Positions 53,025 to 61,513 are shown, counted from the first letter of the stretch. The stretch: 64,000 nt of DNA from Planctomycetales bacterium ZRK34 (GCA_014873095.1 CP050848.1:1178001-1242000); one strand, 5' to 3'. Notes: generated by a model not told the origin, from the sequence alone. Numbers and translations: made by a program.

Positions 53025-54761
53025 TCAATGCGCCAAACGCTCGAGCGTTTTCAGCAGTATCGTTTGTCCCGGATCATCCAGACGCGGCTCGTGGGCGTGA
53101 TCCAAGATTTTGGGATATTGAAGCAGCATAGGGTGTAATGCATAGATCGGAATACAGGCTGCCGTTGGTCGACCATCGGCGTATTGCATCACGCCGACAG
53201 TGATCGCCTTTTGGTTCGGCCCCACCAATTCCCAGAGACGCCTGACGGCCTTGCCATCTGTGTCAAAACGGTAGGCGCAATACGGCCTTTGCCATCCAAC
53301 CCCGATCTCCGGTGATCGCACAAACGGCCATGTTTCCTTGCCCGTAGCAGCGCCGAAGCGCCACTGCTCAAAGGTCTCCGGATCAATCGGCCAGTCCTTC
53401 TGCGGAGAGTCGACCACCATGCTCGCGATCGGCGAAAGTGCCGGCCGAGGTAGCGCCCCCTGGCCCGCAATCCAGAGGACTTTTCCGCCCGACTGGATAT
53501 ACCGGTCCATGTGCTCGCCGAATGTTTTACCGTCGATCGTGTGATAGCGCCCGCGCATCTGTGATGCCGCCACGATCACCACAGGCACTTGATCTGAAGA
53601 AGGCCAGGGTTTGGCCGCCAGGTCGCGCACATCAAGCGTGACATATCGACGCTCCGATTCCGACAATGTGCGGGCGACTGACGCTGCGATCAGTCGTGCG
53701 TGGAAACCGAGAAATCCTTCGTTGAATCGCCAGGTCGGCTCCATCACCACGCCGATCGCTTGGCGCGTCGCAGCCGTAACCGGTCTCAGCAGCGGTGCGA
53801 ACATCGCTTCCTCATGCAGCGGCCGATGGATGATCCACTGGTTGACCTGACGCTGGTGCGCATCGTACATGGCACGATCGATCTGGACCGTCTGATCCGT
53901 TGCCGCCACCCGCACCGCAACCTCCACATCACGCAGCACCCGCACCGCAGCCCACGCGCCGAGTTCACTCAGATTCTGCCACAAGGCACGCTCAGCCGGC
54001 TCGCCGCCACCGTCGGAATATTCTGCCGCGTAGCGGACAACATTGAGCCCGCGTTGGGCGCAGTAGGTTGCGCCCTCGTAGCCGTACATCATGATCGCCA
54101 TCATCGCATCGCTGGCAGATCGCCCGTCGTCCGACAGACGCATGGCATCAAAGGTCTTCGCATAGATTTCAAGCCCCAGCGCGGTTCGCGTGACGGCGCG
54201 GAGATCCAGCAATCCCGCAGCCTTTGAGACCGGAGCGTCATGCTCGAAAGTCACGTCCTTGAGTACGGGCCATTCATACGTTGCCTGATGCGCCAGCGGG
54301 TGATGATTACTGGCCACCATGTCCGCTGCCGAGTGCCCCATACAGGCGATCCAGAACACCGCCGCGTCGTATCGCTTTTCACGCAATGCATCAACCAGGC
54401 AGACCCACGCTACCGGACGGGCCCAGTCATGATGTAGATCGTACCGGCGTTTGACGCCGTATCGCTTCAGCGTCGCCATGCCATTGGGGCCGATCAGGTC
54501 CGCCTCGGCATCGAATGATTTGAAGCTGTCAGGGGAATGTGACCAGTGGGTGATTGACTCTTCGAGCGCCGCTTTGGAAGCCCCTTCCGCAATCACAGAA
54601 GGCAAGTGATCGACCATGATCTCTTGCACCTGATCGTGGCCACCCCCCCACGCCATGGCCTGGCCAGCTGATACTGACAGAATCAGCAGAACTATCAATA
54701 TGACCTTTGATTCAACATGCTGCTTCAAGAGCGCTCCCAATTGTTTAATAGATAACTTCAA
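53025..54761 (-). CDS. Secreted S1/P1-nuclease/phospholipase-C-like protein with GATase-like C-domain
   Basis: 578 aa. A signal peptide (ILIVLLILSVSAGQAMA) is followed at once by WGGGHDQVQEIMVDHL, then HWSHSPDSF, DLHHDW and FWIACMGHSAADMVASNHHPLAH. This spacing resembles the Trp1/His/Asp zinc cluster of P1 nuclease and zinc phospholipase C. Residues about 390-560 (VPVVIVAASQMRGRYHTIDGKTFGEHMDRYIQSGGKVLWIAGQG) look like a class-I glutamine-amidotransferase fold without a clear catalytic Cys. It is the terminal gene of exoprotein locus B. The architecture seems unusual. Confidence 0.65.
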   Translation of the reverse strand: MKLSIKQLGALLKQHVESKVILIVLLILSVSAGQAMAWGGGHDQVQEIMVDHLPSVIAEGASKAALEESITHWSHSPDSFKSFDAEADLIGPNGMATLKRYGVKRRYDLHHDWARPVAWVCLVDALREKRYDAAVFWIACMGHSAADMVASNHHPLAHQATYEWPVLKDVTFEHDAPVSKAAGLLDLRAVTRTALGLEIYAKTFDAMRLSDDGRSASDAMMAIMMYGYEGATYCAQRGLNVVRYAAEYSDGGGEPAERALWQNLSELGAWAAVRVLRDVEVAVRVAATDQTVQIDRAMYDAHQRQVNQWIIHRPLHEEAMFAPLLRPVTAATRQAIGVVMEPTWRFNEGFLGFHARLIAASVARTLSESERRYVTLDVRDLAAKPWPSSDQVPVVIVAASQMRGRYHTIDGKTFGEHMDRYIQSGGKVLWIAGQGALPRPALSPIASMVVDSPQKDWPIDPETFEQWRFGAATGKETWPFVRSPEIGVGWQRPYCAYRFDTDGKAVRRLWELVGPNQKAITVGVMQYADGRPTAACIPIYALHPMLLQYPKILDHAHEPRLDDPGQTILLKTLERLAH

Positions 54762-54763
54762 TT

Positions 54764-55585
54764 TCAGGGTTCCGGCTCGATCAGGTACGTGATACCCGCA
54801 CCGGCGCCGGTGACTTCAGGCAGATCCATCGCAAATAATTCATCGATTAATTTCGTCGTCGCACTGCCATCGAGTGTTGCCACGTTGGCGTAACCCGAAT
54901 GCCGCAGATGCGGCACGATGATGCCCGTGATCAATCCCGTGGCCTGTTGCCCGACATTGTTCACAGACGACCAGACCTGCAGTGAATCGATCAGCAGCGG
55001 CTGGCGGCTCGTGTGACGCATGCCATTGAGGTTCGTCGCCTCATTGTGGCGGTAAGCCCACCAGTTGTATGACCGATCGCGCTGGTCCTCGTTGTGTGAT
55101 CGATATCCAAACGCGTAATACCCGGCGTTTCCACCGCCAAAACGCATCGATGGATACGGCTCCTGCAACGGGCATCCGATCAGTTCCGGATCCGCCGGAA
55201 AATCGTTGATGCCGTCATTGCCGACCGCGTCAACACCCGGCAGGTATCCGCCTTTGCAAAGCGTATTGACCCACAACCAGGTGCTGCCATTGGTCGGGTA
55301 ATCGCCCCACGGTGTGCGGCCGCCGTAATCACTGATGCCTTTGACCCCGCCGGTCGTACCCGGGTCCAGCCAGACAGGCGGGATGTATAGCTTGTGATCA
55401 TTGGCGAACATCAGCACGACACCTGTCACCTGATGCTGATGCGCCACACAAACCACACCTTGACTGACGCGCCGGGCCTTGCTGAGCGATGGCAGCAGAA
55501 TGGCAATCAACAGCGCGATGATGCTGACTACCACCAGCAATTCAATCAATGTAAAGGCGTCGCGTCGAAACATGACATGGCTCAT
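54764..55585 (-). CDS. Pilin-like protein with type II/IV N-terminal leader (locus B)
   Basis: 273 aa (ATG 55573 is an alternative). Leader [23 protein letters not shown], helix ARRVSQGVVCVAHQHQVTGVVLM, a soluble domain with ISDYGGRTPWGDYPTNGSTWLW, and an end NVATLDGSATTKLIDELF with a DGSA motif like those of locus A. It is 2 nt upstream of the P1-nuclease-like gene and downstream of the DNRLRE exoprotein. Confidence 0.85.
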   Translation of the reverse strand: MSHVMFRRDAFTLIELLVVVSIIALLIAILLPSLSKARRVSQGVVCVAHQHQVTGVVLMFANDHKLYIPPVWLDPGTTGGVKGISDYGGRTPWGDYPTNGSTWLWVNTLCKGGYLPGVDAVGNDGINDFPADPELIGCPLQEPYPSMRFGGGNAGYYAFGYRSHNEDQRDRSYNWWAYRHNEATNLNGMRHTSRQPLLIDSLQVWSSVNNVGQQATGLITGIIVPHLRHSGYANVATLDGSATTKLIDELFAMDLPEVTGAGAGITYLIEPEP

Positions 55586-55610
55586 CTACGTTTTATTTGG
55601 CGAGCTTGCC

Positions 55611-56393
55611 TCAACCGTTTCGACGTCGACGGATCAACATCATGCTGCCGAATCCGATCACACTCGCCAGAGAAGTAGGCTCGGGAATCACCGTGAAGGT
55701 AATCACCAGCGTCGGCCGCAAAGTGGAATCGGTGGTGTATTCGCTGGAAGAGAAGCCACCGCGATTGAGATCTTCCATCATGAACACCCACCCGAAATTG
55801 TCGGCCCCGCCGTACCAGGCCTGGACCGTGCTCGTGACGTCGATGCTCAGCGCCCCAGTACCGGTGCCGCCGCTTGAATTGTCCGGGCCCACGTAGTCCG
55901 GTGTGGAAACGGTATCAACATTGACCGTAAGGCCGCCGCCTTCGCTCGGCAGGTCGGCGTTGTTGTCGCCACTGCCATCGCTGTCGAAATGATTCCACGA
56001 TGCATTGGCCGCGGTCCAACCGGTGGTGACACGAAAAACATGCAGTGATTCCGAAGAATTATCGATGTTCACGGTCAGCTGAGCCGAACTGATGATTGCA
56101 CCAGTGGGAACGTCTGCAAACAGATTGTCAAAGCGCAGCAACCCCTGACGAAAATCATTGGATGTGTCAGGCAAACCCGCCGTCGTCCCGCTGACGCTGT
56201 TGCCCCAAAGGTCAATCCGCTCCTCGGCGGCGTAGTTGCTTGTGGCCGTACCGCTGCGGATGTACAGATCCACTGTATCGGTGTAGCCGTTGAGCCCCTG
56301 GCGCAGCGTGACTGTGTCGGCGTTTGCCGTCACGGCACTAACTGCAACAACCATTGCCAATGCGATCATCGGGTGCATTGCGAATCGAAACAT
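55611..56393 (-). CDS. PEP-CTERM exoprotein with DNRLRE-like domain
   Basis: 260 aa. Signal peptide MIALAMVVAVSAVTANA. One DNRLRE/CBM96-like domain: GLLRFDNLFADVPTGAIISSAQL, WNHFDSDGSGDNNADLPSEGGGL, IDVTSTVQAWYGG. The tail is IPEPTSLASVIGFGSMMLIRRRRNG. The domain is nearly the same as the C-terminal part of the neighbouring FecR protein (GLLKFDGIFDDIPTNAKI, WNYFDGDGSGSDQNDHPSEGGGL). GGAG lies 7 nt before the ATG. Probable target of the locus B sigma factor. Confidence 0.87.
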   Translation of the reverse strand: MFRFAMHPMIALAMVVAVSAVTANADTVTLRQGLNGYTDTVDLYIRSGTATSNYAAEERIDLWGNSVSGTTAGLPDTSNDFRQGLLRFDNLFADVPTGAIISSAQLTVNIDNSSESLHVFRVTTGWTAANASWNHFDSDGSGDNNADLPSEGGGLTVNVDTVSTPDYVGPDNSSGGTGTGALSIDVTSTVQAWYGGADNFGWVFMMEDLNRGGFSSSEYTTDSTLRPTLVITFTVIPEPTSLASVIGFGSMMLIRRRRNG

Positions 56394-56537
56394 GACACTT
56401 CTCCTTCAGAGAATATAGGATGGATAGCGAATATCGCTCTCTGTGTGTGACCTGCTTGGGATCCGGTCGCATCTTTACCCAAACAGATTATCTTTGTTAT
56501 CATATATCGATGGTTTTTATTTCCCGTGACTACCAGA
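56394..56537. other. AT-rich spacer within locus B
   Basis: 144 nt between the FecR stop and the PEP-CTERM start, AT-rich around 56480-56520. It could hold a separate promoter for the exoprotein, for example one read by the locus sigma factor. No consensus is recognised. Confidence 0.35.
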
Positions 56538-58040
56538 TCAGGGTTTGGTTAATTTATACATGATGGTCAGCTTTGGACGCTGATCGATCGCCTCGTCATC
56601 GTTTGCGACAAACTGACCACGATTACCATTGTGAAGCTGGGTGAATCCGAACCCGTGATTCGATGATGGCTTCAGGCGCCACTGCTGAACAACCTGCGTA
56701 ACATCCAGTTCCTGGTCGCCGAGTCCAAGAGGCCCGGAATACACGGGATTCAGCGATATATTGATGCCGGGGCTGAGCCCGCCCCCCTCGCTGGGATGAT
56801 CATTCTGATCACTACCGCTGCCATCTCCATCGAAATAATTCCAGTTTGCCGTGTCCGCATCCCAGGGCGTAAGCACGCGCCACACAGCCATTGCCTCCCA
56901 GGGATTGATCACGTGGAGGCGCAATCTGGCAGATACAATTTTGGCGTTTGTTGGAATGTCATCGAATATGCCATCAAACTTTAATAGTCCAATCCGCCAG
57001 CTATCCTGATTATCGACCGTGTGCATGGTCGTTTCATAGCTGGGCGGCAGCGGCGAACCCCAGGCGTCGATCACCCGGCGCAACCGTGGCTCCTGCGCTT
57101 TTGATTCCACAATGAACTCGGCGGCTCCAGGTGCATCACGTGCGATCACAACGTCTACCGATCCGTCATAACCATCGCGGCCATACTGAAACGCCTTCTC
57201 GATGCGACTGTCACCAAGCGTATCGACAGCCGCAGCGTTCTGCGGAAATGCCTTGAATTGATGCACCGACCGGCGTGTCGCATCGTAGCTGGCCCCTTGG
57301 CCTGCCGACAATTGGAAAGACTCACGAACGTTGTCATCCGCATCCAACAGTTCAACGAGCACCAAACCCTCGGTGACCCGCATCTCCGATTCTTCACCTT
57401 GATGAACTGCAACCGAAAACCGAGTTCCCAGGTCGACCAGTCGCATACCGGGTGCGTTGACCGTAAACCCGTGAGCCTGTTCGGGCACGTACACATCAAG
57501 CGTACCGAAATCGAGTCGCCCTTTCTTTGCTGTAATCATCTCAAATCGACAAGGCGCCACCAGATCAACGACAGCGCCGGAACCAAACATGACCTGGGCG
57601 CGGCCGGATGTCAGTTCGATCGGACCGGCGGCCAAATCATCGCCAAGCTTGATGGGTTGTCTGCGTGAGGTGATCACGGCCCCCTGCGTGTTGGTCAACA
57701 TGGCCACCGGGGTGTTGCCATCTGAAGCTGCGGAATCCAGCGCAGTATTTGGAACATTCACAAACCACCAGACAGATGCAACCAGGCCGATTAATGCAGC
57801 GGCCAGCAGCGCACTCAGACGCCGGGACCAACGAGGCTGTTGCGATGCGACAGCCGACGCCTGGGGCGTCTGCGGCGGATTGAATGATTCACGATGCAAC
57901 TGGGCAAGTTGCATGAAATGCACCAGATGCCGACGCGCGGCAATATCACGACGTAGCTGATCATTCAACGCGACCGTCTCGTCGGCAGTGAGATCATCGT
58001 CGAGATGCCGCTGAATCAGAATGAACAGTTCATCATTCAT
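56538..58040 (-). CDS. FecR-family anti-sigma factor with C-terminal DNRLRE-like domain
   Basis: 500 aa from ATG 58040, overlapping the sigma stop as ATGA. Order: anti-sigma-like helices (about 1-50), transmembrane helix (about 74-94, LLAAALIGLVASVWWFV), FecR domain (about 120-235, GRAQVMFGSGAVVDLVAPCRFEM, GMRLVDLGTRFSVAV), and a DNRLRE-like domain (about 290-495) closely related to the adjacent exoprotein at 55611. Expected to hold the ECF sigma and sense the extracytoplasmic side. Confidence 0.86.
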   Translation of the reverse strand: MNDELFILIQRHLDDDLTADETVALNDQLRRDIAARRHLVHFMQLAQLHRESFNPPQTPQASAVASQQPRWSRRLSALLAAALIGLVASVWWFVNVPNTALDSAASDGNTPVAMLTNTQGAVITSRRQPIKLGDDLAAGPIELTSGRAQVMFGSGAVVDLVAPCRFEMITAKKGRLDFGTLDVYVPEQAHGFTVNAPGMRLVDLGTRFSVAVHQGEESEMRVTEGLVLVELLDADDNVRESFQLSAGQGASYDATRRSVHQFKAFPQNAAAVDTLGDSRIEKAFQYGRDGYDGSVDVVIARDAPGAAEFIVESKAQEPRLRRVIDAWGSPLPPSYETTMHTVDNQDSWRIGLLKFDGIFDDIPTNAKIVSARLRLHVINPWEAMAVWRVLTPWDADTANWNYFDGDGSGSDQNDHPSEGGGLSPGINISLNPVYSGPLGLGDQELDVTQVVQQWRLKPSSNHGFGFTQLHNGNRGQFVANDDEAIDQRPKLTIMYKLTKP

Positions 58041-58576
58041 GGGTGATTTGCCCGACCGATCGAGTCTGATCCCAAACGTCGGTGAATGCATTCGGCCAGG
58101 CGTCGGTAGATCCGGTTCATAGCGACATAGACAGAGTGGGCGGTCTGCCCCATCTGATCGGCGACCTGTTTGCCGGTCATCGACTGACCGTAGCGCATCT
58201 CGATGAGTTGACGGCCGCGTGGCGTCAGATGGCCGAGACAGTGGGACAGTGCTTCAAGCAAGTCGGAGCTGTCGGCCTGCTCAAGTTCAACAAACTGCTC
58301 GTCGAGCAGATCGATCACATCATCGTCGAGTTGGCGGGCGACGGGAGTCTGACGGCGCATGTGGTCGATCGACCGGAAACGTGCCGCCTGCCGAATCCAG
58401 GCCCGCAGGTGATCGGTGTCTTCGATGTCGGCGGCCTTGGCCATGGCTTCCATGACGATGTCCTGAAAGATGTCCTCAGCCACGTGCACATCGCGCACCA
58501 GCGTCCAGATGAACGCCAGCAGCGTGGTGCGGTCAGAAAACATCACGCGGACGACAGTGTTCGAATCAATGCTCAT
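58037..58576 (-). CDS. ECF RNA polymerase sigma factor (locus B)
   Basis: 179 aa from ATG 58576 (MSIDSNTVVRVMFSD). Region 2: LLAFIWTLVRDVHVAEDIFQDIVMEAMAKAADI, LRAWIRQAARFRSIDHMRR. Region 4: CLGHLTPRGRQLIEMRYGQSMTGKQVADQMGQTAHSVYVAMNRIYRRLAECI. It is the same ECF type as the locus A sigma and is followed by a coupled FecR gene. The frame continues to 58660, but the extra residues look non-coding. Confidence 0.88.
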   Translation of the reverse strand: MSIDSNTVVRVMFSDRTTLLAFIWTLVRDVHVAEDIFQDIVMEAMAKAADIEDTDHLRAWIRQAARFRSIDHMRRQTPVARQLDDDVIDLLDEQFVELEQADSSDLLEALSHCLGHLTPRGRQLIEMRYGQSMTGKQVADQMGQTAHSVYVAMNRIYRRLAECIHRRLGSDSIGRANHP

Positions 58577-58799
58577 GCGTCTTCTACATGTACTCCGGCC
58601 CAGAGCGCCGAATGTACACATGTTAACCTGCAATTCACAAACGCCGGCAAGTCCCGACACCGTACCCGGAAAATCCCATCCAGAGGCCCGGTAGCATCAA
58701 GCAGCCCCCTGAGGGGGGGGGATATCACTGCGACGAGGGTTGAATGCGGTTTCTGATACCGGGAGTGGGGTTCGAGGGGGTATAAAATGACAAGACCCG
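58577..58799. other. Intergenic region upstream of the locus B sigma gene
   Basis: Contains CCCCCTGAGGGGG followed by a run of nine G (58713-58721). No gene is recognised. It separates the sigma gene from the methylase remnant and is the likely site of the sigma promoter. Confidence 0.45.
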
Positions 58800-59836
58800 G
58801 CACCAGGAGTGGACCGCCAAGGATGAAGTCAATGCCTCGATCGCCGGGCAGCATGTTTTGCGGATCAATCGATGCAAGATAGTCGGCTTGATAAATGTTT
58901 CTTTCCAGGCAACCTACACACATGGTCAACATTGACATCGTCGACAGCCTCCCATAAATCTTCGACTGCCTGCAAGACCACGCCTCGCCGCGCCCATGTG
59001 ACAGCCCTGCCGTCGACATCACGACCGGCGATGTGTTTACACAGCATGTTAAGGCGCGCATTCAGATTGTCGTCTGCTGATGCGCCATTGGCGAGAATGG
59101 CGTAACCATCACAAAGCCAGCGAAAAGCTGCGAGCAGAATATTTCCAGTTCCACATGATGGATCGAGAATCGTTGGCGAGGAACCAGTCACATCGAACTC
59201 GTAACCCGCCAGCGTACGCGCCACCAAATAGTCGACGACTGGCGCTGGTGTGTAGTAAATACCGCGTCTGGAGCGAATTTCGGATCGCTGACCGCGAGTG
59301 CCTTCGCAATGTGGCATGAGGGGCCGGGCAATACACAGTTGATGCAGATCGCCGAAAAACCACACTGGCAGTGGTCGGCCATCGAAAAGATGCCCCAATG
59401 CTTCCCAAATGCGATGCACCCAATCACACTCGCGAACAGCCTTCGGCACCTCATCAGTGGATGCGAACGCGGCTTGCGGAAACATCGTGCAACCGATCAA
59501 GTTCGGCAATTCATCTCGACAATCTCGTGCCAGCGCATTGACGCTTACCCAAGACTGACTATCGCATAACAACTGTTTGCCCCGCTCGTCTTGGCTCCAG
59601 CGCCGGACGCAATAGTACAGCAGTACGGCAATCGAAAACAGGTCATCCACTTCTTCCGCTGGGTCGTTAGCGCCCTCGCCTTGCCAGATCTGATACATCC
59701 ATTCGCGCCACTGATCGATGTATTTCAGAACACGAACAAGTTCCTGACGCGATGGTGAATGGGTATATGATTGATCCTTTAGAAGATACGGCAACGAACC
59801 TTCGGAAATGGCGGACATCGGCGGCCCCGGTTTCAT
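58800..59836 (-). pseudogene. N6-adenine DNA methylase remnant, frameshifted and truncated
   Basis: The main frame 58865-59836 (323 aa) has RRGIYYTPAPVVDYLVARTLAG and motif I DPSCGTGNILLAAFRWL (225-234), as in Eco57I/N6-MTase-type enzymes, then stops. The next frame continues in register with the family: ERNIYQADYLASIDPQNMLPGDRGIDFILGGPLLVPG, where GGPLLV replaces the catalytic NPPY. Homology ends near 58800. The gene has therefore lost motif IV, its target-recognition part and its frame. Its ATG follows the SplB stop directly. Probably non-functional. Confidence 0.75.
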
Positions 59837-60940
59837 TCACAAAAGACAGTTGCACTGGCCAATGGCCGGCGTCATGCCCAACGCTTCGAAGACGGATGTG
59901 TGTTCGAGGCACAGGCCGATCTGCAACTCAGGTTGAATCGAACGGATCGTCTGGATCAGGTGGCGATAGATATCGACGCGCTGGCCCTCGGCATAGCGTG
60001 CCCGGCGGTCGCCGTCGATATCGGGCGATTGCAAATCGCGCGAGATTGCATTTCCTCTGCCGAGTTTGAGATCGACCAGTTGCAGAGCGGGTTTGTAGAT
60101 GCAGGTGCCGCCGAGGGTGATGCGAGACAGCGGCACACGCATCAGCAGATCACGAAGAAACACTTCGTACACATCGCGCCAGTTGTCGAGGGGAATGATC
60201 GGCATCACCACGGCTCGCACAGGATAGCCCGCCGCGGCGCACTGGCGCATCGCTTGAATCCGTTTGCCTACACTGGGCGTGTTCGGCTCAAACTGGCGAT
60301 CAACATCGGGGGGATTGGTGGTCCAGGAAAGAATCGCGTGTTTGCGGTGATCGAGGTCGAGCAGATTTTCGACGTCTACGCTTTTGGTCAGCACAGTCAT
60401 CCTGGCGTAAGGATGATCGGCAAAGAATCGGATCATGCGGCGGGAGTATCCGGTAAGCCGGTCCAGCGCCAGGCCGTCCTGAAGTTTACCGAGGTAGAAC
60501 GGCATCGGTCGGCCGCGTTTGCGAGCCACGGTGTTGATGCGATCGAGCATCTCGTCCAGGTTCATGAAGACCTTCACGGTCGGTGAAAACCGTACGCCGC
60601 GCGAGCCGGCCAGGTAACAGTAATCGCAACCATACGGGCAGAATCCGTACGGCGAGAAGTGCCAGTAGTTGGGGCAGGTGTTGCCATCTTCATCGCTGTG
60701 CCGGACGCTGCTCAGATGCTCACCGAGCACCAGCGTGCGTTTGCCTTCGTAGTGCAGGCCGAGGCGGTTGCTGACACCGAGGTCGACCTTGTTGTGGTGG
60801 ATGTTGGGTTGCTCTTGTATCTCCGCTTTTGGATAGGCACGACAAATCGCCTCGGCCAGCTGCTGACGCTGCGGCGTGTTGGTGCTACCTTTGGTCAGGA
60901 TGATCTGATGTGGAGCGAAGCATCGAGCCGGCCGCGACAT
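59837..60940 (-). CDS. Spore photoproduct lyase-family radical SAM protein
   Basis: 367 aa from ATG 60940. The frame is open to 61243, but the extra part runs over the tRNA fragment and its terminator and is not protein-like. CPYGCDYCYL (Cys101, 105, 108) is the CxxxCxxC radical-SAM cluster of the SPL family, preceded by CPNYWHFSPYGF. TVLTKSVDVENLLDLDHR and LSWTTNPPDV follow. Many SPL-like proteins in non-spore-formers are of unknown substrate, presumably DNA- or RNA-lesion repair. The stop is directly followed by the methylase remnant. Confidence 0.83.
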   Translation of the reverse strand: MSRPARCFAPHQIILTKGSTNTPQRQQLAEAICRAYPKAEIQEQPNIHHNKVDLGVSNRLGLHYEGKRTLVLGEHLSSVRHSDEDGNTCPNYWHFSPYGFCPYGCDYCYLAGSRGVRFSPTVKVFMNLDEMLDRINTVARKRGRPMPFYLGKLQDGLALDRLTGYSRRMIRFFADHPYARMTVLTKSVDVENLLDLDHRKHAILSWTTNPPDVDRQFEPNTPSVGKRIQAMRQCAAAGYPVRAVVMPIIPLDNWRDVYEVFLRDLLMRVPLSRITLGGTCIYKPALQLVDLKLGRGNAISRDLQSPDIDGDRRARYAEGQRVDIYRHLIQTIRSIQPELQIGLCLEHTSVFEALGMTPAIGQCNCLL

Positions 60941-61135
60941 GTACTTGTTATCCGCACGCGCCGCATCATTAAACAGACGTTCAGATGGAAAATTTGAACC
61001 CACGGAATCCTCTGGATGGATACCTAACAAAATACAACCACCAGGCCGCTGTGTCAAGCGCATTGGCGCAGGCTGACAGTTTGGCGTTGATGACGCGAAC
61101 GGCGACTTGCTTGCAACTTGGAATACAGGCGTAAG

Positions 61136-61172
61136 AAAAACGCCTCTGATCAACAGCAGTTGACCAGAGGCG
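61136..61172 (-). terminator. Rho-independent terminator of the original tRNA-Gly gene
   Basis: CGCCTCTG-TCA / TGA-CAGAGGCG arms (61141-61172, one internal mismatch). On the minus strand they are followed by TTTTT (61140-61136), directly after the tRNA 3' end. It makes sense as the natural terminator of a tRNA-Gly transcript. Confidence 0.8.
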
Positions 61173-61175
61173 AAG

Positions 61176-61217
61176 AGCGGGTGATGGGATTCGAACCCAC
61201 GACATTCACGTTGGCAA
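61176..61217 (-). other. 3' fragment of tRNA-Gly(GCC): attachment-type site
   Basis: 42 nt on the minus strand. It begins in the anticodon loop TTGCCAA (anticodon GCC), continues CGTGAATGTC, has the T arm GTGGG-TTCGAAT-CCCAT, and ends with the acceptor strand CACCCGC and discriminator T. The bases before TTGCCAA do not pair with CGTGA and there is no D arm, so this is only the 3' part. No CCA is encoded. This is the form left at the distal end of an element inserted in a tRNA gene; the intact gene should lie to the right of the window. Confidence 0.8.
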
Positions 61218-61269
61218 CCCGATTCCCAGCCTACCCCCGACATGGGTCAAATGCTCCTCGCGTTGTATT

Positions 61270-61360
61270 CGGCGGTGTGCAACGCGCCAAATCTAAGAAT
61301 TGAATTAACTTGCGAACAGATACCCAACGTTGATATTGCCGCCTGAGCAACGTTCGCGAC
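61270..61360 (+). repeat. Island-end block shared with 52.9 kb (copy 2)
   Basis: Begins CGGCGGTGTGCAACGCGCC and includes GAACAGATACCCAACG; it aligns without gaps to 52921-53011. It lies just inside the proposed island, 52 nt from the tRNA fragment. It could be part of the recombination arm or the decayed end of a coding region; one frame reads SAVCNAPNL...EQIPN in both copies. Confidence 0.6.
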
Positions 61361-61513
61361 CAACTTATCTTCGGGTAGCGATTATATGTGTTGAAATGTA
61401 CACCAGCACACATGCTTAGCTTAGATTCGGCATTTTGGGAAGACGCACTGGTGTTATTGCACAATTCTTGCTGGCTGTTATCATATAAACATATATAACA
61501 TAGCCCCCGGAAG

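Noticed and set aside
52412..53131. 239-aa plus-strand ORF across the DUF2752 gene and the 52.9 kb repeat
   Set aside because: Arg/Gln-rich antisense frame without motifs; it overlaps two supported minus-strand genes.
61176..61290. A complete tRNA gene
   Set aside because: Only the part from the anticodon loop onward is present. No matching anticodon stem, D arm or 5' acceptor strand (GCGGGTG) is found on the minus strand upstream.
61118..61303. Small ORF reading RVMGFEPTTFTLATRF
   Set aside because: It reads through the complement of the tRNA-Gly fragment. Such GFEPTT peptides are a known artefact of tRNA 3' ends.
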